From contig NZ_JADPKY010000194.1 of the NCBI RefSeq assembly GCF_023074185.1, positions 27,014 through 91,013 on the forward strand: a stretch of DNA of 64,000 bases. Reading direction: 5' to 3'. The position numbers were made by a program, and so were the translations under genes. Shown one piece after another: positions 31,696 to 40,815 of the stretch. Position 1 is the stretch's first letter. Each line of letters begins with the position of its first letter. This DNA is from Bradyrhizobium sp. 132. Its GTDB lineage: Bacteria > Pseudomonadota > Alphaproteobacteria > Rhizobiales > Xanthobacteraceae. Under the pieces are notes generated by a model that saw only the letters and a list, made by a program, of their open reading frames with translations, did no database searches and was not told the DNA's origin.

Positions 31696-32058
31696 TCAGT
31701 GCGGCTTGAGTTGTCGCGCCGGAAACTTCTTCTGCCAAGTCTCCACCAAGAAAAGCGAGACGGTGCTGGCTGAGTGAATAGCCAACCTTGCAATGCGCGG
31801 GTCGATCCGACGGTATCCACGCTCCCGTCCGTGCGCGTCGCCACCATGGGTTCGCAGAGCTCCGACGCCGTTCACGACGGAATTCAGGCCGCCCAAGATC
31901 GTGCGTACATCGTTCGCGATGTCGTCCGCCACGCCCGTCTTGTCCGGCGTCAGGCCGAGCGGGTCACGGACCGCTTGCTCGCTCGCGTGATCCAGAACCA
32001 TCCGAACCGCACGGGCCCGGACCTCGGGTGAAAACTTGTTCGTCGTCTTGCTCGTCAT
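31696..32058 (-). pseudogene. In-frame chimera of an IS3 OrfA start and an Abi_C domain
   Basis: A 120-residue frame. The first ~24 residues (TSKTTNKFSPEVRARAVRMV) are the start of an IS3-family OrfA. From about residue 25 on (GLTPDKTGVADDIANDVRTI; GVGALRTHGGDAHGRERGYR; LAIHSASTVSLFLVETWQKK) it matches the C-terminal domain of abortive-infection proteins, like the intact gene at 34760. The joint lies near 31986. It has an open frame and a start from the IS, so expression is possible, but the Abi N-terminal part is lost. Confidence 0.65.
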
Positions 32059-32108
32059 GGCTCCATCCTCTCAGGAGATGGAGCCTCCGGCAAACCCGGG
32101 GCGGTTCA
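31986..32108 (-). mobile_element. IS3-family left-end remnant
   Basis: Reading the minus strand from 32108, TGAACCGCCCCGGGTTTGCC is an IS3-type terminal sequence, followed by a short leader and the OrfA start at 32058. The element breaks off after about 24 codons, where the Abi_C fragment begins. Its outer end coincides with the break in the DUF262 gene. Confidence 0.6.
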
Positions 32109-32600
32109 AATCGTCGGGTCGTCAAAATCCTTGGTCTGCTTGCGGTAGAGTACCGGGTCAAACAGACAGCCGATGGGGAAGTACTGGGCTTTGATGACCT
32201 CTGCATCGTCCAGCGCAGTGAATGACGACTCCTGCGCGTTCTCGCTGGCCTTCATGTCATAGTAGACCTTGGCCCAGAGAGGTTTGTTGATGAGAGCGAT
32301 CTCGGTTTGGAAAACGCCGAATATCGAGGTGATGCGCTGCTGGCCGTCGAGAATATAGTCGGTCGGGTATTCGGGGTCATTTTGGGGCAGGTGGAAAGGC
32401 CCGAGGTCACGCTCGTGGGTCAGCTCCTGTTTGGTGCGCCACAGGAGGATCGAGCCGACGGGATAGCCCTTGTAAATGCTATCCATCAGATAGGCGACGC
32501 GCTCCGGGTCCCAGACGAATCCTCGCTGGAAGTTAGGGACACGCATGCGCCCGGCCAGCAATTCTTGAATGATTTTGCGGATGTTGAGCGGTTCAGCCAC
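32109..32600 (-). pseudogene. DUF262 (GmrSD/ParB-like) protein truncated by the IS remnant
   Basis: The N-terminal ~163 residues of a DUF262 protein: IRKIIQELLAGRMRVPNFQR, GFVWDPERVAYLMDSIYKGY, PVGSILLWRT and DYILDGQQRITSIFGVFQ, the DGQQR motif being typical. DUF262 proteins include the GmrS half of GmrSD modification-dependent restriction enzymes. The frame ends in the IS terminal repeat at 32108, so most of the protein is lost. ATG 32600. Confidence 0.75.
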
Positions 32601-33009
32601 GAATCCCTCGACGGTTAACTACAAGTTGCAGCGATGGGGCCGGAAATCAAGCAAAAGGCCTCCGAAAAGGACTTTGAACTCGAGATTACCTCTGGGAACA
32701 TCCTAGAATTGAACCGGAGTACGAGCGCCGACAGCGTCCGGTCATTCGAATATTCGGAACATGAGTAAAGAATTTATCCGATCGTTCGCAGACGGGTGAC
32801 CAGCAATGACGTTTGGGGCCGAAGCCGGAATGCAATACGCCATGTATTCATTGTTCACAGCGGTTATGCTGCTGGTCTTGGTGAGTGCGGTAACGCAGTT
32901 TATTACCTGTCGCTGATGGTGCGGTGATCAGGAACTCAATTGGTCGCCAATCTTCAAACAAGTTGTCGACGTGACCTAGGCAGGCGCGTGCAGTGGTGCA
33001 CTGGTTTCT
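32601..33009. other. Intergenic region, one possible 36-residue membrane peptide
   Basis: No normal gene is seen. A plus-strand frame at 32806-32916 encodes a 36-residue peptide with one hydrophobic segment (YAMYSLFTAVMLLVLVSAVT). The upstream GGGTGA is a weak ribosome site. It could be a small membrane protein or chance. Confidence 0.25.
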
Positions 33010-33953
33010 TTAGCTAGTCTCGTTTGCTTTGGTCACGATTGATAGACGGCGGCCGTATTCGACAATCAGGAAATTGGAGTCGTCGCACTGACAGCCGGGA
33101 GAGCGAATTTCAAAGCCGATAAGGTAGTCATTGGGCCGGTAGAGTATCGATATGGGAACGACTATTCCCAATGCAGGCATGAGAGTTGGCTGTTCTTTGA
33201 AGATGGGCATAGACTTGTTCGGGTAGAACGTTAGCCGGTAGGGAATGGCACGAAAGCCATTCACCTTCGCGACGGCAAGCTTTTCGTAAGCGGTGCTCAG
33301 AACTTTCAGACGCTCATCAACGAAGATATTTACGACCGCATAACGCGACGGTGTGTTCGACCGGTTCGAGATTACAGGCGTCATACCCATCGGGGCACTC
33401 TCCTCCGCTTCTGATGGGTAGTGCAGGTCGTGGTACTTCAACATCTTGTCGAAATAGAATTCGATGAAGAGGTCCGGATTTGTAGAACGCCGAAACATGT
33501 CTCGGACTTCGTAGTGCTCCATTATCAGGCGATTGAAGTTGTGCCGGCGATAATACCGCCCATCGACTTGGTGTGGGTCGGTGTTGGAGGCGGGAATATC
33601 GATCACAACTGCCACCCGCCCATTTGAAAGGGGTACGTGCCGAGGCTTTACGGTCGTCAACAACGGCGTGACGTGCTGTTGGAAAACCTGCTCAAACCAG
33701 ATTTCGGGATATTCCCGCGGGTCTAGTCCGGCATCCAATCCATCTGGCTCATGGTCCCTATTCTCCTTCATGCCGTAACAATTTGGCCGCCGTCAGCATT
33801 GGCGAATGCCGAAACATCCCGAGCCATTTCCAGCTTCTTTGAGTCGCTTTTCTTGTCGACCGCATCCGACGCTTTGTATTCGAGATGCAGGCTTTCTTTG
33901 ACCAATCCAGCATGAAGAGATGTCAGCTCGGATTCTGTCGTTAGCGTAAGCAT
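33010..33953 (-). pseudogene. AlbA_2 (Schlafen-like) DNA-binding domain protein, frameshifted
   Basis: The first frame (33953 to ~33776) has ESLHLEYKASDAVDKKSDSK and LEMARDVSAFANADGGQIV, the start of an AlbA_2 domain. It then runs into TGA. The second frame continues the domain: YGMKENRDHEPDGLDAGLDP, WFEQVFQQHVTPLLTTVKPR, VIDIPASNTDPHQVDGRYYR and RHNFNRLIMEHYEVRDMF. Adding one T in GTTACGG (about 33777) joins them. The ~170-residue C-terminal part is unrecognised. AlbA_2 proteins occur often in defence islands. Confidence 0.7.
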
Positions 33954-33967
33954 TTCGCAGGTTCCGA

Positions 33968-34734
33968 TTAGCGTCTGGTGAGCAGGACCAACCAAGCTAT
34001 CCAGCTTAGCAAGCCTAGGGCGGTGCCGGTAAAGGCCAGTACGCGAGAGGTGCGACTTTCGAGAAGCCGGTCAATGCGGTCAGCAAGGGATCGACCGGCC
34101 GTTTTCAGTTTACCGCGGAGGGCAAGCTCAATGACGTGGCGGAAAAAGTGAACCTTAGTGTTCGTCGATTCGTTCATTCGGATGAATTCGCGCCGGCTAA
34201 AGCATTCGGATTCCTCCTTACCTTCGAGAAAACCCTTTGGCATGTCGCCTTGCAGGCGCATTAGGTTTGGAAGCTGCTGGTGAGGCGCATAGTCTTGTCC
34301 GTAGCGCTCTCGCAAAATATCGTTCAAATTCAGCCTAACCTCGACCGGGATGTTTGGGGCGTCCAGCCCAGTCAACTTCCGATACCGGTGTTCAAGATGT
34401 TCGAAGCCAAATATCTGGCCACGCATATTCCAGTGCACCCAGTGCATTAAACGGCGGTCGCGAGCGAATTTGTAAAACCTAGAGAGGAGGTCCATCTCGA
34501 TCTCATCGAGATTGGCGTCCACATCTTCCTTGTGGATATTCAGCAGGTCGGCCGACAGGTGAAAGGCAAAGCTCTGCGTCTGGCCCGTGGAGTAATGCAT
34601 GACGACGATCGAAGTGATGCGGGAGAATTCCCCTCAAGATCTTCGTCAAAAAGCATCTCCGATGAGTAGTGTATGATAAAGTACTGCGCAGGCTTCTTCC
34701 TGATCGCCTTAAAGAACGACCTCGCGTCTACCAT
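33968..34734 (-). pseudogene. Membrane-anchored hypothetical protein, frameshifted
   Basis: The first frame from ATG 34734 reads VDARSFFKAIRKKPAQYFII, HYSSEMLFDEDLEGNSP. Adding one C at 34620/34621 continues as RITSIVVMHYSTGQTQSFAF, DLLSRFYKFARDRRLMHWVH and so on to a C-terminal membrane segment (VLAFTGTALGLLSWIAWLVL). The second frame alone spans 34600-33968. No family is recognised. It lies head to head with the Abi_C gene and upstream of the AlbA_2 gene. Confidence 0.6.
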
Positions 34735-34759
34735 CGCATCCCCCAAGGCCCGTCAGGGC

Positions 34760-35584
34760 ATGGATTTTGATATGCCCCAGATTCCGCCGTCGCTGATAGG
34801 GACAGCAGGCCCGATTCTCGACACACACTATACCCACGCCGAACTCAATGCTCTGTTTATGCAGGCCGGGTTTCCGGGCGATCCGCCCGAAGGAAACAAG
34901 ACCCATAAATGCCTCTCGTGGTTGCGTCGGGCAAATGCGGAATGCGCCGACCCGCTGAGCCTTTTTGGCGCCCTGATAGCCGAGATGATGGATGTCGAAC
35001 CCACGCCGTGGCGGTTGGAGCAGTATGAGAAGGACGGGGACGCTCGGGAGCGCATCAGGATCGTCCTCGAAAAAGAACAACTGAGCTATCAACGGGGCGG
35101 CTATATCATCGGAGCGCACCTGAAGGGGCCTTCAAAGTCCCTTGGCGAGCGGCTAAAAATGGGTGGTTTGGCAGCGGTAGACCTCGAATACCAGCGGGCT
35201 TACAACTCGATAGGGTCTGACCCTGGCGCCGCGGTGACAGCGGCCTGTGCGATCGTTGAGGCCGTTTGCAAGCATTACCTCGAAACCGAGGGCATTCCGC
35301 TTCCGAACAAGCAGACCATCGCGCCCCTGTGGACCGAAGTGGCCAAAAACCTGGGGCTCTCTCCGGGCCAGATGGCCGATGATGATCTCAAGCAGATTCT
35401 GTCGGGTCTTTTCAGCATAGCTGCCGGTGTGGGTGCACTTCGAACCCATGAAGGATCGGCGCATGGTCACGGTATCAAAACATACAAAATCGAGGCCCGG
35501 CATGCGCGTCTGGCGGTGCACGCGGCGCACACGATGACGTTATTCATCCTTGAGACGTGGGAAGCACGCGGGCGGAAGAAATAA
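34760..35584 (+). CDS. Abortive-infection family protein (Abi_C domain)
   Basis: A 274-residue protein. The N-terminal part (LNALFMQAGFPGDPPEGNKT; HKCLSWLRRANAE) and middle (RAYNSIGSDPGAAVTAACAI, VEAVCKHYLETEGIPLPNKQ) lead to the Abi_C domain at the end: GLFSIAAGVGALRTHEGSAH and HARLAVHAAHTMTLFILETW. Proteins with this domain are linked to phage abortive infection. Starts at ATG 34760 or 34772 are about equal. The stop overlaps the next gene (TAATG). It is the only clearly intact gene of the 31.7-36.2 kb island. Confidence 0.78.
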   Translation: MDFDMPQIPPSLIGTAGPILDTHYTHAELNALFMQAGFPGDPPEGNKTHKCLSWLRRANAECADPLSLFGALIAEMMDVEPTPWRLEQYEKDGDARERIRIVLEKEQLSYQRGGYIIGAHLKGPSKSLGERLKMGGLAAVDLEYQRAYNSIGSDPGAAVTAACAIVEAVCKHYLETEGIPLPNKQTIAPLWTEVAKNLGLSPGQMADDDLKQILSGLFSIAAGVGALRTHEGSAHGHGIKTYKIEARHARLAVHAAHTMTLFILETWEARGRKK

Positions 35585-36161
35585 TGGCAGAAACCTTCGA
35601 CGAGCTACTGGACTTGTCAGAGTTTGATGGGCATTCCCAAATTACTAAATTTGTCCACAAAGACAGCGATATAAATTCCTACAACAGCACGTGGGAATTT
35701 GTAGCTTACAGCTACGAACGCGCGTTTCAAGAGCTGGCTCGGAAAGTCTTCGAAGAGGGGAGGTAAAGGGTAAGCAATCTTTCGAGCCCGCTGTTCTTCC
35801 TTGCGAGACATTCAGTTGAACTCGCGATTAAGAGCACCATCGACGAATTCGCTAAGACCGACGAGAAAAAGGCAGACCTGGCCGGCCATCACTTACTCGA
35901 GTTGTGGGATCAGCTTGCCGGATACATGGACCGTTGGGCGTGTCTGCCGATGATGATTGGGGTCTCATCGTTCGGCAGCAAATCGCCCACATGCACGAGG
36001 CTGATCCCAAAGGTGACAGATTCCGATATCCACTGGACATTAAGGGAAAGCCGTTCGAGCCGAAGTGGGTTGAGATCGAAGGCCTGATACGCGCGCACAA
36101 CAGCATCACGACCTATTTGGATGGCAGTGCGACGATGCATGCTGAAAACTATCGCGGTTGA
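35584..36161 (+). pseudogene. Gene coupled to the Abi_C gene, broken by a stop and a frameshift
   Basis: From ATG 35584 the frame encodes 60 residues (FDELLDLSEFDGHSQITKFV; SYERAFQELARKVFEEGR) before TAA at 35764. The same frame continues with NLSSPLFFLARHSVELAIKS and LAGHHLLELWDQLAGYMDRW, then a one-base loss near 35950 moves reading to DDDWGLIVRQQIAHMHEADP and GLIRAHNSITTYLDGSATMH, stopping at 36161. The LARHSVELAIKS stretch recalls HEPN-type helices; that is a weak inference. Overlap with the Abi_C stop suggests a two-gene unit before decay. Confidence 0.55.
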
Positions 36162-36303
36162 AGAAGGTGACCAACGACCTCGCTATCAAGAAAACGTCTC
36201 AAGATCTGTCCCCACCCATGGTGATTAAGCGCCTGTTCATGGGCCCTCACAGCTTACTCAAACAAAATTCCATAACATTCGATGGATGAATTTGTCCTAA
36301 GCG

Positions 36304-37737
36304 CTACTCAGCCGCCTCGCCCGTCGCCTCGATCATCGGCACATCCAGGCTCCCGATCTCTTGCATAGCACTGCCGGCGATACCCTGGAGGTCGCCATAA
36401 AGCCCCGCGGTGGAATCGAGCACACTGTTGAGCTGCTCCTCTCGTTTGGCCCACAACCGCGTCATGGTGTTGCGCTCGCGATTGAGGTCGGCCTTCATGT
36501 CGGTGAACTTCTCCACCACGGCCTGGATGCGATGTCGGAAGCGGGGGCCGGTGAGGTACGCGTACATCACCTCAGTCTTCGTCTGCTGACCTTCCTGCGC
36601 CTTTCGGCTGGCGGCAACGTCGATCAGCGACTGGCGGAGCGCGACGGCGAGCGGAATAGCGAAGCGCGGCTCCGCTACCCAGACGTTTTCAACGAGATCG
36701 AAGCTCTGGACCTCCTTGGGTACAGCACTCGAGACGATCAGCGCGACGTCCGCTTTCGCGGCGCGCTGATCATCGCGCAGCTTGCCGAGCCAGGCATGGT
36801 TCCAGGCCTTCGTTCGTTTTGACTCCCAGAGGATCGTGCCGCAGCGCTGTCCATTGGCGGCCACCACCCCGTGCACCACGTCGCCACCGAACTCGCCCTT
36901 GGCCACCGGCTCGATCAGATCGCGCGGGAAGCGGCTGCGGAGCAAGGATTCAAGCTCGATTTCGAGCGCTTCGCCCTGCAACTGCTGCGAACCCTGGCCG
37001 GCCTTACGACGCAGTTCCTCGATCTGGCGCTGCATGCCGGCGAGCTGGGCCTCCTTTTCGGCGACCTTGGATTTGAATACATCCTCCGCTTCGAGCCTGG
37101 CCTTGTCACGGACGGCGCCAAGATTCTCCTGCACCTTTTTCTCTACCGTCAACTCGACTTCGCGTTTCGCGTCGTCGAGCTCACGCTGCTTACGCAACAT
37201 ATCGGTCTGGGCCTGCTGGGCTTCGGCGAGCTTCGCGTTGTTCGTGGCAAGCATCTGCTGCAGATCGGCAAGCCGCCGGTCGCGCTGGCCAAGATCATCG
37301 GCCAGCGCCAGACGGGCTTTCTTTGCCTCGGCTTCGGCGATGACCACGCGTTCGGCGCGCATCTTGATCGCCACCTGTTCGTCGAGGGTCTCGCGAGCCT
37401 TGGCGAGATCACCCTCCGTTTGCCGGAGGTGAGCCTCGCGGCGGCCAAAGTCAGCTTCCTTGGCCGCGAGTTGCGCCTCGAACTGTTTGCGGGACGCGGC
37501 GACGATCGGAGCCGCCAACGATTCGGTCAGCTTGATCTCGGTGCCGCATTTCGTGCAGATGATCTGTGGGTCGCTCACGGTCGCGGTCCTGTGGTGATTG
37601 GTCTTGATAGTATCGGGATTTTCGACGTTGCTCGGGCCGGGTGGCGGCGTTATCCCCGGCAATCGTGTCGGTCGCGGCAATGGCGAAGCCCTGTGCGGTG
37701 CTGTCGGTTTCGACTTTTCGGCGGGGTCGTGCGTCAT
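36304..37737 (-). CDS. DUF2130 protein: coiled coil plus PD-(D/E)XK-like nuclease domain
   Basis: A 477-residue protein. A Cys pair (IICTKCGTEIKLTESLAAPI) near residue 62 is followed by a long charged coiled coil (~85-265), then a domain with LESLLRSRFPRDLIEPVAKG, EFGGDVVHGVV and GTILWESKRTKAWNHAWLGK. The spaced Asp and E-x-K fit a PD-(D/E)XK fold like that of RmuC. The first ~53 residues are Pro-rich; GTG 37578 before SDPQIICTK may be the true start. It is the last gene of a six-gene run, two bases after the ATPase gene. It could be the effector nuclease of that cluster. Confidence 0.78.
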   Translation of the reverse strand: MTHDPAEKSKPTAPHRASPLPRPTRLPGITPPPGPSNVENPDTIKTNHHRTATVSDPQIICTKCGTEIKLTESLAAPIVAASRKQFEAQLAAKEADFGRREAHLRQTEGDLAKARETLDEQVAIKMRAERVVIAEAEAKKARLALADDLGQRDRRLADLQQMLATNNAKLAEAQQAQTDMLRKQRELDDAKREVELTVEKKVQENLGAVRDKARLEAEDVFKSKVAEKEAQLAGMQRQIEELRRKAGQGSQQLQGEALEIELESLLRSRFPRDLIEPVAKGEFGGDVVHGVVAANGQRCGTILWESKRTKAWNHAWLGKLRDDQRAAKADVALIVSSAVPKEVQSFDLVENVWVAEPRFAIPLAVALRQSLIDVAASRKAQEGQQTKTEVMYAYLTGPRFRHRIQAVVEKFTDMKADLNRERNTMTRLWAKREEQLNSVLDSTAGLYGDLQGIAGSAMQEIGSLDVPMIEATGEAAE

Positions 37738-37739
37738 GA

Positions 37740-39302
37740 TCAGTTCCTCGTGGCGCGCAGGTCGCGTTCGCGCAGGATGGCTTCGACGACCCGGCGCAGG
37801 CGGCGCACCGAACCGCCTCGCCAGTTCCGCGCGACCGCGGCATGTTCGGCGCCGTCGAGTCGTGACACCCAGCTCTCGTCGAGACCGCGTTCCCTAGCCA
37901 AGTCCGCAATCACGGCCGGCAGGAGCGCACCGAGATCGTCCGCGCACGGCTTCGGAAATATGACCACGCGAAAGCGATCCCGGATTGCGCTCGGCAGCGG
38001 ATCCAAGCTGTTTGCCGTGGCGACGTATGAGACGTGCGACAAATCGAGGTTCGTCTGCAGCGCTGGATCTGGATAGCGCGTACTGGTTTCCGTCTCGAGG
38101 AAGCCGAGCAGGCAGTCCCATAGCCGCCCATAGTCGGAACGGGTCGCAGCACGTTCCAATTCATCAAGCAGGACCATCGGATTGGCGGTCTTGCCTTGCG
38201 CCACAGCGAGAAAGGGATGGCACGGCTCCGCCGAATACCAGCGGCGGTCCGTACCGCCGAACACGGCGCCGTCAGCTCGTGACGCATTCTCCCGCCAGAC
38301 GTTCAGGCCAAGAACCTCTCCGAGGCGGCGACCAAATCGGGATTTGCCGCCGCCGGGGTCGCCAACCAACAGGAGCGGCCGCAACCGGACCGTGGTGCGG
38401 CCGACAAGATCAGCCAGCGCAAAATCGATAGCATCCTTGGCATAGGGGAATTCGAACAGAAGCGTAGCGCGCACCTGATGGAGCGGCGGCACCTCGACCA
38501 ATGGCAAGGCAATGTTGATGACGCTCTTCAACGGCCCCAATATCTCTCTGAGCTTGACGTTCTTCATCGCCTCGTCACTCAGACGAGCGACCACAAGGTG
38601 TTGTTCAGGCACCCCTTCGCCCGGAGTGGCGACCTGCTGCAGGATCTCCGCTGCTTCCTTCTCCGCTTCCTCTCGGGCCTGCTCCTCTTCTTCATGTTCT
38701 CGTCTCGCGGCATCCTGCGCGGCCGCGATGCGGTGCTTCGCCATGTGCGAGCCGATGACGACCGCGTTCATCGCGGCCGATTGGTGTCGTACGATCATGT
38801 GGCGGCAGGCCGGCAACGCCGCCCAGCCGAATACGAACTGCTCAACGTCGCAGCGCAGCTGTTCGTCGCACTTATGATCGGTCGCCCTGAAAGCGAGCAA
38901 TAGAGCCTGTGCCACGCGCTGGTGATCTCTGAGGAACGCGCCGTCGCTCGGCGCCGGAAGGGAAAGCAACCGAACACTGTCGGCGAGACCGCGCAATTTC
39001 GGGACATCCTCCGTAACGGCACGGCGGTCTAGCTCGGCAGCGAGCGCAAGACCGGCGCCGGCATTGAACGCCGCCGCCCAGGCCGCGTTGAGCGACAAAT
39101 TCGGGCAGAGTTGGTCGATCTCGGCCATCAGCCGCTGCTCGACGTGATTGGCGTTATCGTTGACCAGCATCGCATAGCGCAGAAGCCTGGGCAGTCCTTC
39201 GTAACGCTCTTCCCAGTCAGCCGAATCGGCTGCCGCACCCGTAACCACGGCATCCCGCTCCACCGCGGGCAGATCGAAGTCATCTACATCGTCGGCGCTC
39301 AT
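37740..39302 (-). CDS. AAA+ ATPase, Lon/MoxR-like without protease domain
   Basis: A 520-residue protein. The N-terminal ~290 residues are helical, with an acidic coiled coil (REHEEEEQAREEAEKEAAEI) near 215. The AAA+ core has Walker A LVGDPGGGKSRFG (~311-320), Walker B MVLLDELERA (~373), a sensor region SYVATANSLDPLPSAIRDRF and a C-terminal helical lid (GGSVRRLRRVVEAILRERDL). The core resembles Lon but ends before any protease domain. Its start overlaps the stop of the phosphoesterase gene (ATGA). It probably powers or regulates the other cluster proteins. Confidence 0.82.
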   Translation of the reverse strand: MSADDVDDFDLPAVERDAVVTGAAADSADWEERYEGLPRLLRYAMLVNDNANHVEQRLMAEIDQLCPNLSLNAAWAAAFNAGAGLALAAELDRRAVTEDVPKLRGLADSVRLLSLPAPSDGAFLRDHQRVAQALLLAFRATDHKCDEQLRCDVEQFVFGWAALPACRHMIVRHQSAAMNAVVIGSHMAKHRIAAAQDAARREHEEEEQAREEAEKEAAEILQQVATPGEGVPEQHLVVARLSDEAMKNVKLREILGPLKSVINIALPLVEVPPLHQVRATLLFEFPYAKDAIDFALADLVGRTTVRLRPLLLVGDPGGGKSRFGRRLGEVLGLNVWRENASRADGAVFGGTDRRWYSAEPCHPFLAVAQGKTANPMVLLDELERAATRSDYGRLWDCLLGFLETETSTRYPDPALQTNLDLSHVSYVATANSLDPLPSAIRDRFRVVIFPKPCADDLGALLPAVIADLARERGLDESWVSRLDGAEHAAVARNWRGGSVRRLRRVVEAILRERDLRATRN

Positions 39303-40087
39303 GCCTCGAGCTCCACCACCATGGCGTCGTTGAAGTCAGGGTTCTCGGACCCGTAGCCGTGCGGGTTGCACAGGATCCGCGTCTGGCCGACCCAATAATC
39401 GGAAGAGTTGTGGACGTGGCCATGGACCCACAGTGTCGGCTGGTAGCGCTCGATCAGCACGGACTGGTCGGAAACGAACGAACCGGTCACAGGATCGCTC
39501 CGGTACCTGGGATGCACAGAGTTCCAATGTACGGCGGTGTGACTGACGACGACGGTGGGGCCATCGAACGGCGTCGCCAGAACGCCTTCCAGATACGCCT
39601 TGGACTGGTGATGCAAAAGCGCCGCTTCTTGCGGCCTGAACCGCAGCCACGGCTTCTTCTGCCATCCGATCAGGCGGTGATCGTTCATCGCCTTGGCGCA
39701 GGCGTTCATAACCGCGGCCTGGTTGGCTTCACCGAAGATCCGGAAATCAGTCCACAGCGTCGCGCCGACGAAGCGGACGCTGCCGGCCGCGCCAACGCCA
39801 CTCAGCGTGATGGTGTCGTTCTCCAGCACGTGGATGTTGAAGCTGGAAGCATGGGAACGTGCCAACGCCAGTTCGTCGGGGATGAAGCGCCGGTAAAATT
39901 CGTGGTTGCCTAGCGTCATCACGATGGGTACGTGCAATGGTACGATCTCGCGCAGGTGCTCGAAGGCACGCAAAGCACCTTCGCAAGTGTCGCCGGGGAC
40001 GATAACCGCATCGACGTCATCCACGATCGTGATCTTCTTCACTGGAGCGACGTCGGCATGGATATCTGAAAAGGGCTGCAACTTCAT
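39299..40087 (-). CDS. Calcineurin-like metallophosphoesterase
   Basis: A 262-residue phosphoesterase with FSDIHADVAPV at residue 6, VIVPGDTCEG, MTLGNHEFYRR, VVVSHTAVHWNSVHP and LWVHGHVHNSSDYWVG, i.e. a full set of metal-binding motifs. The substrate may be a nucleic acid, nucleotide or phosphoprotein. It overlaps the ATPase gene downstream by ATGA and the unknown gene upstream by ATGA, so all three are translationally linked. Confidence 0.83.
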   Translation of the reverse strand: MKLQPFSDIHADVAPVKKITIVDDVDAVIVPGDTCEGALRAFEHLREIVPLHVPIVMTLGNHEFYRRFIPDELALARSHASSFNIHVLENDTITLSGVGAAGSVRFVGATLWTDFRIFGEANQAAVMNACAKAMNDHRLIGWQKKPWLRFRPQEAALLHHQSKAYLEGVLATPFDGPTVVVSHTAVHWNSVHPRYRSDPVTGSFVSDQSVLIERYQPTLWVHGHVHNSSDYWVGQTRILCNPHGYGSENPDFNDAMVVELEA

Positions 40088-40773
40088 GCGTCACCATCAT
40101 AACGGTGACGTTCCCGGAAAGCGGTCAGCAGCACGGTTTCGGCCTCGCCGAACTTGCGCGGATTATCCGAGGAACACCGGCCGTGAACGAGCCACGACGC
40201 GGCGATCTCGATGGCGTAGGGGTGTCCAAGGTCGGTCAACCCAGTGACCTGCGCGAGCACCAGCGCCGCCGCCGCATTGCGCTCAAGTGCGCAACGCAGC
40301 AGCGCGGTCATGGCGATGTCGACCTGGAGCGTCATGTCGTTGATCGGCATCAAGGAGAATGCGAAGCCGATAGCCGCGGCCGGGTCTCCTTTCATCGCGG
40401 CTGCGCAGTCGTCGCCGCTATGGAGCACATCGATCGATTCGAGGGTCGCCAGCAGGATGAGCCGCTCGGCGTTGCCGAACGCATCCGATGGCAGCGTCCG
40501 CCACCACGCCAACGGCGTGGTGTCGTCTGCCTTGAAGGGCCACAAGCGCTCATCCCCGAGAGTCAGCCATCGCGGTTCCTCGGCCGCCAAGCTGTAGGCC
40601 ACGGTTACAGAGGCCGGCAACGCGGCCTCCGTGGTGCCGGCTCTTTCTTGCGCATGCAATGTTCTCCCGGTCGCGCGGACCAGCCGCACGTCAATCCCTG
40701 CTGAGTTGAGAAGAAGATTAGAAGGAGCAGCGCCAATTACGGGCTCTCGCCTTGCCTTGCCGGGCCACGCCAT
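40084..40773 (-). CDS. Unknown protein of the XRE-linked cluster
   Basis: A 229-residue unrecognised protein, soluble and helical in its second half (DIAMTALLRCALERNAAAAL; AIEIAASWLVHGR). Several Trp and a DDCAAAMKGDP stretch are seen but no catalytic motif. The stop overlaps the phosphoesterase start. The start is uncertain because the region just upstream (about 40745-40810) is a run of GCCACGCC-like repeats, and the first ~25 residues may not be translated. Confidence 0.65.
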   Translation of the reverse strand: MAWPGKARREPVIGAAPSNLLLNSAGIDVRLVRATGRTLHAQERAGTTEAALPASVTVAYSLAAEEPRWLTLGDERLWPFKADDTTPLAWWRTLPSDAFGNAERLILLATLESIDVLHSGDDCAAAMKGDPAAAIGFAFSLMPINDMTLQVDIAMTALLRCALERNAAAALVLAQVTGLTDLGHPYAIEIAASWLVHGRCSSDNPRKFGEAETVLLTAFRERHRYDGDA

Positions 40774-40810
40774 GCCTCACCGGGCCACGCCCCGCCACGC
40801 CACGCCGCAG
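40745..40810. repeat. GC-rich short repeats (CCGGGCCACGCC/GCCACGCC)
   Basis: CCGGGCCACGCC occurs twice, followed by several CGCCACGCC-type units, between the unknown gene and the phage-type gene of the cluster. The repeats could form RNA hairpins. They are local and low in complexity; slippage is a simple explanation. Confidence 0.45.
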
Positions 40811-40815
40811 CGAAC

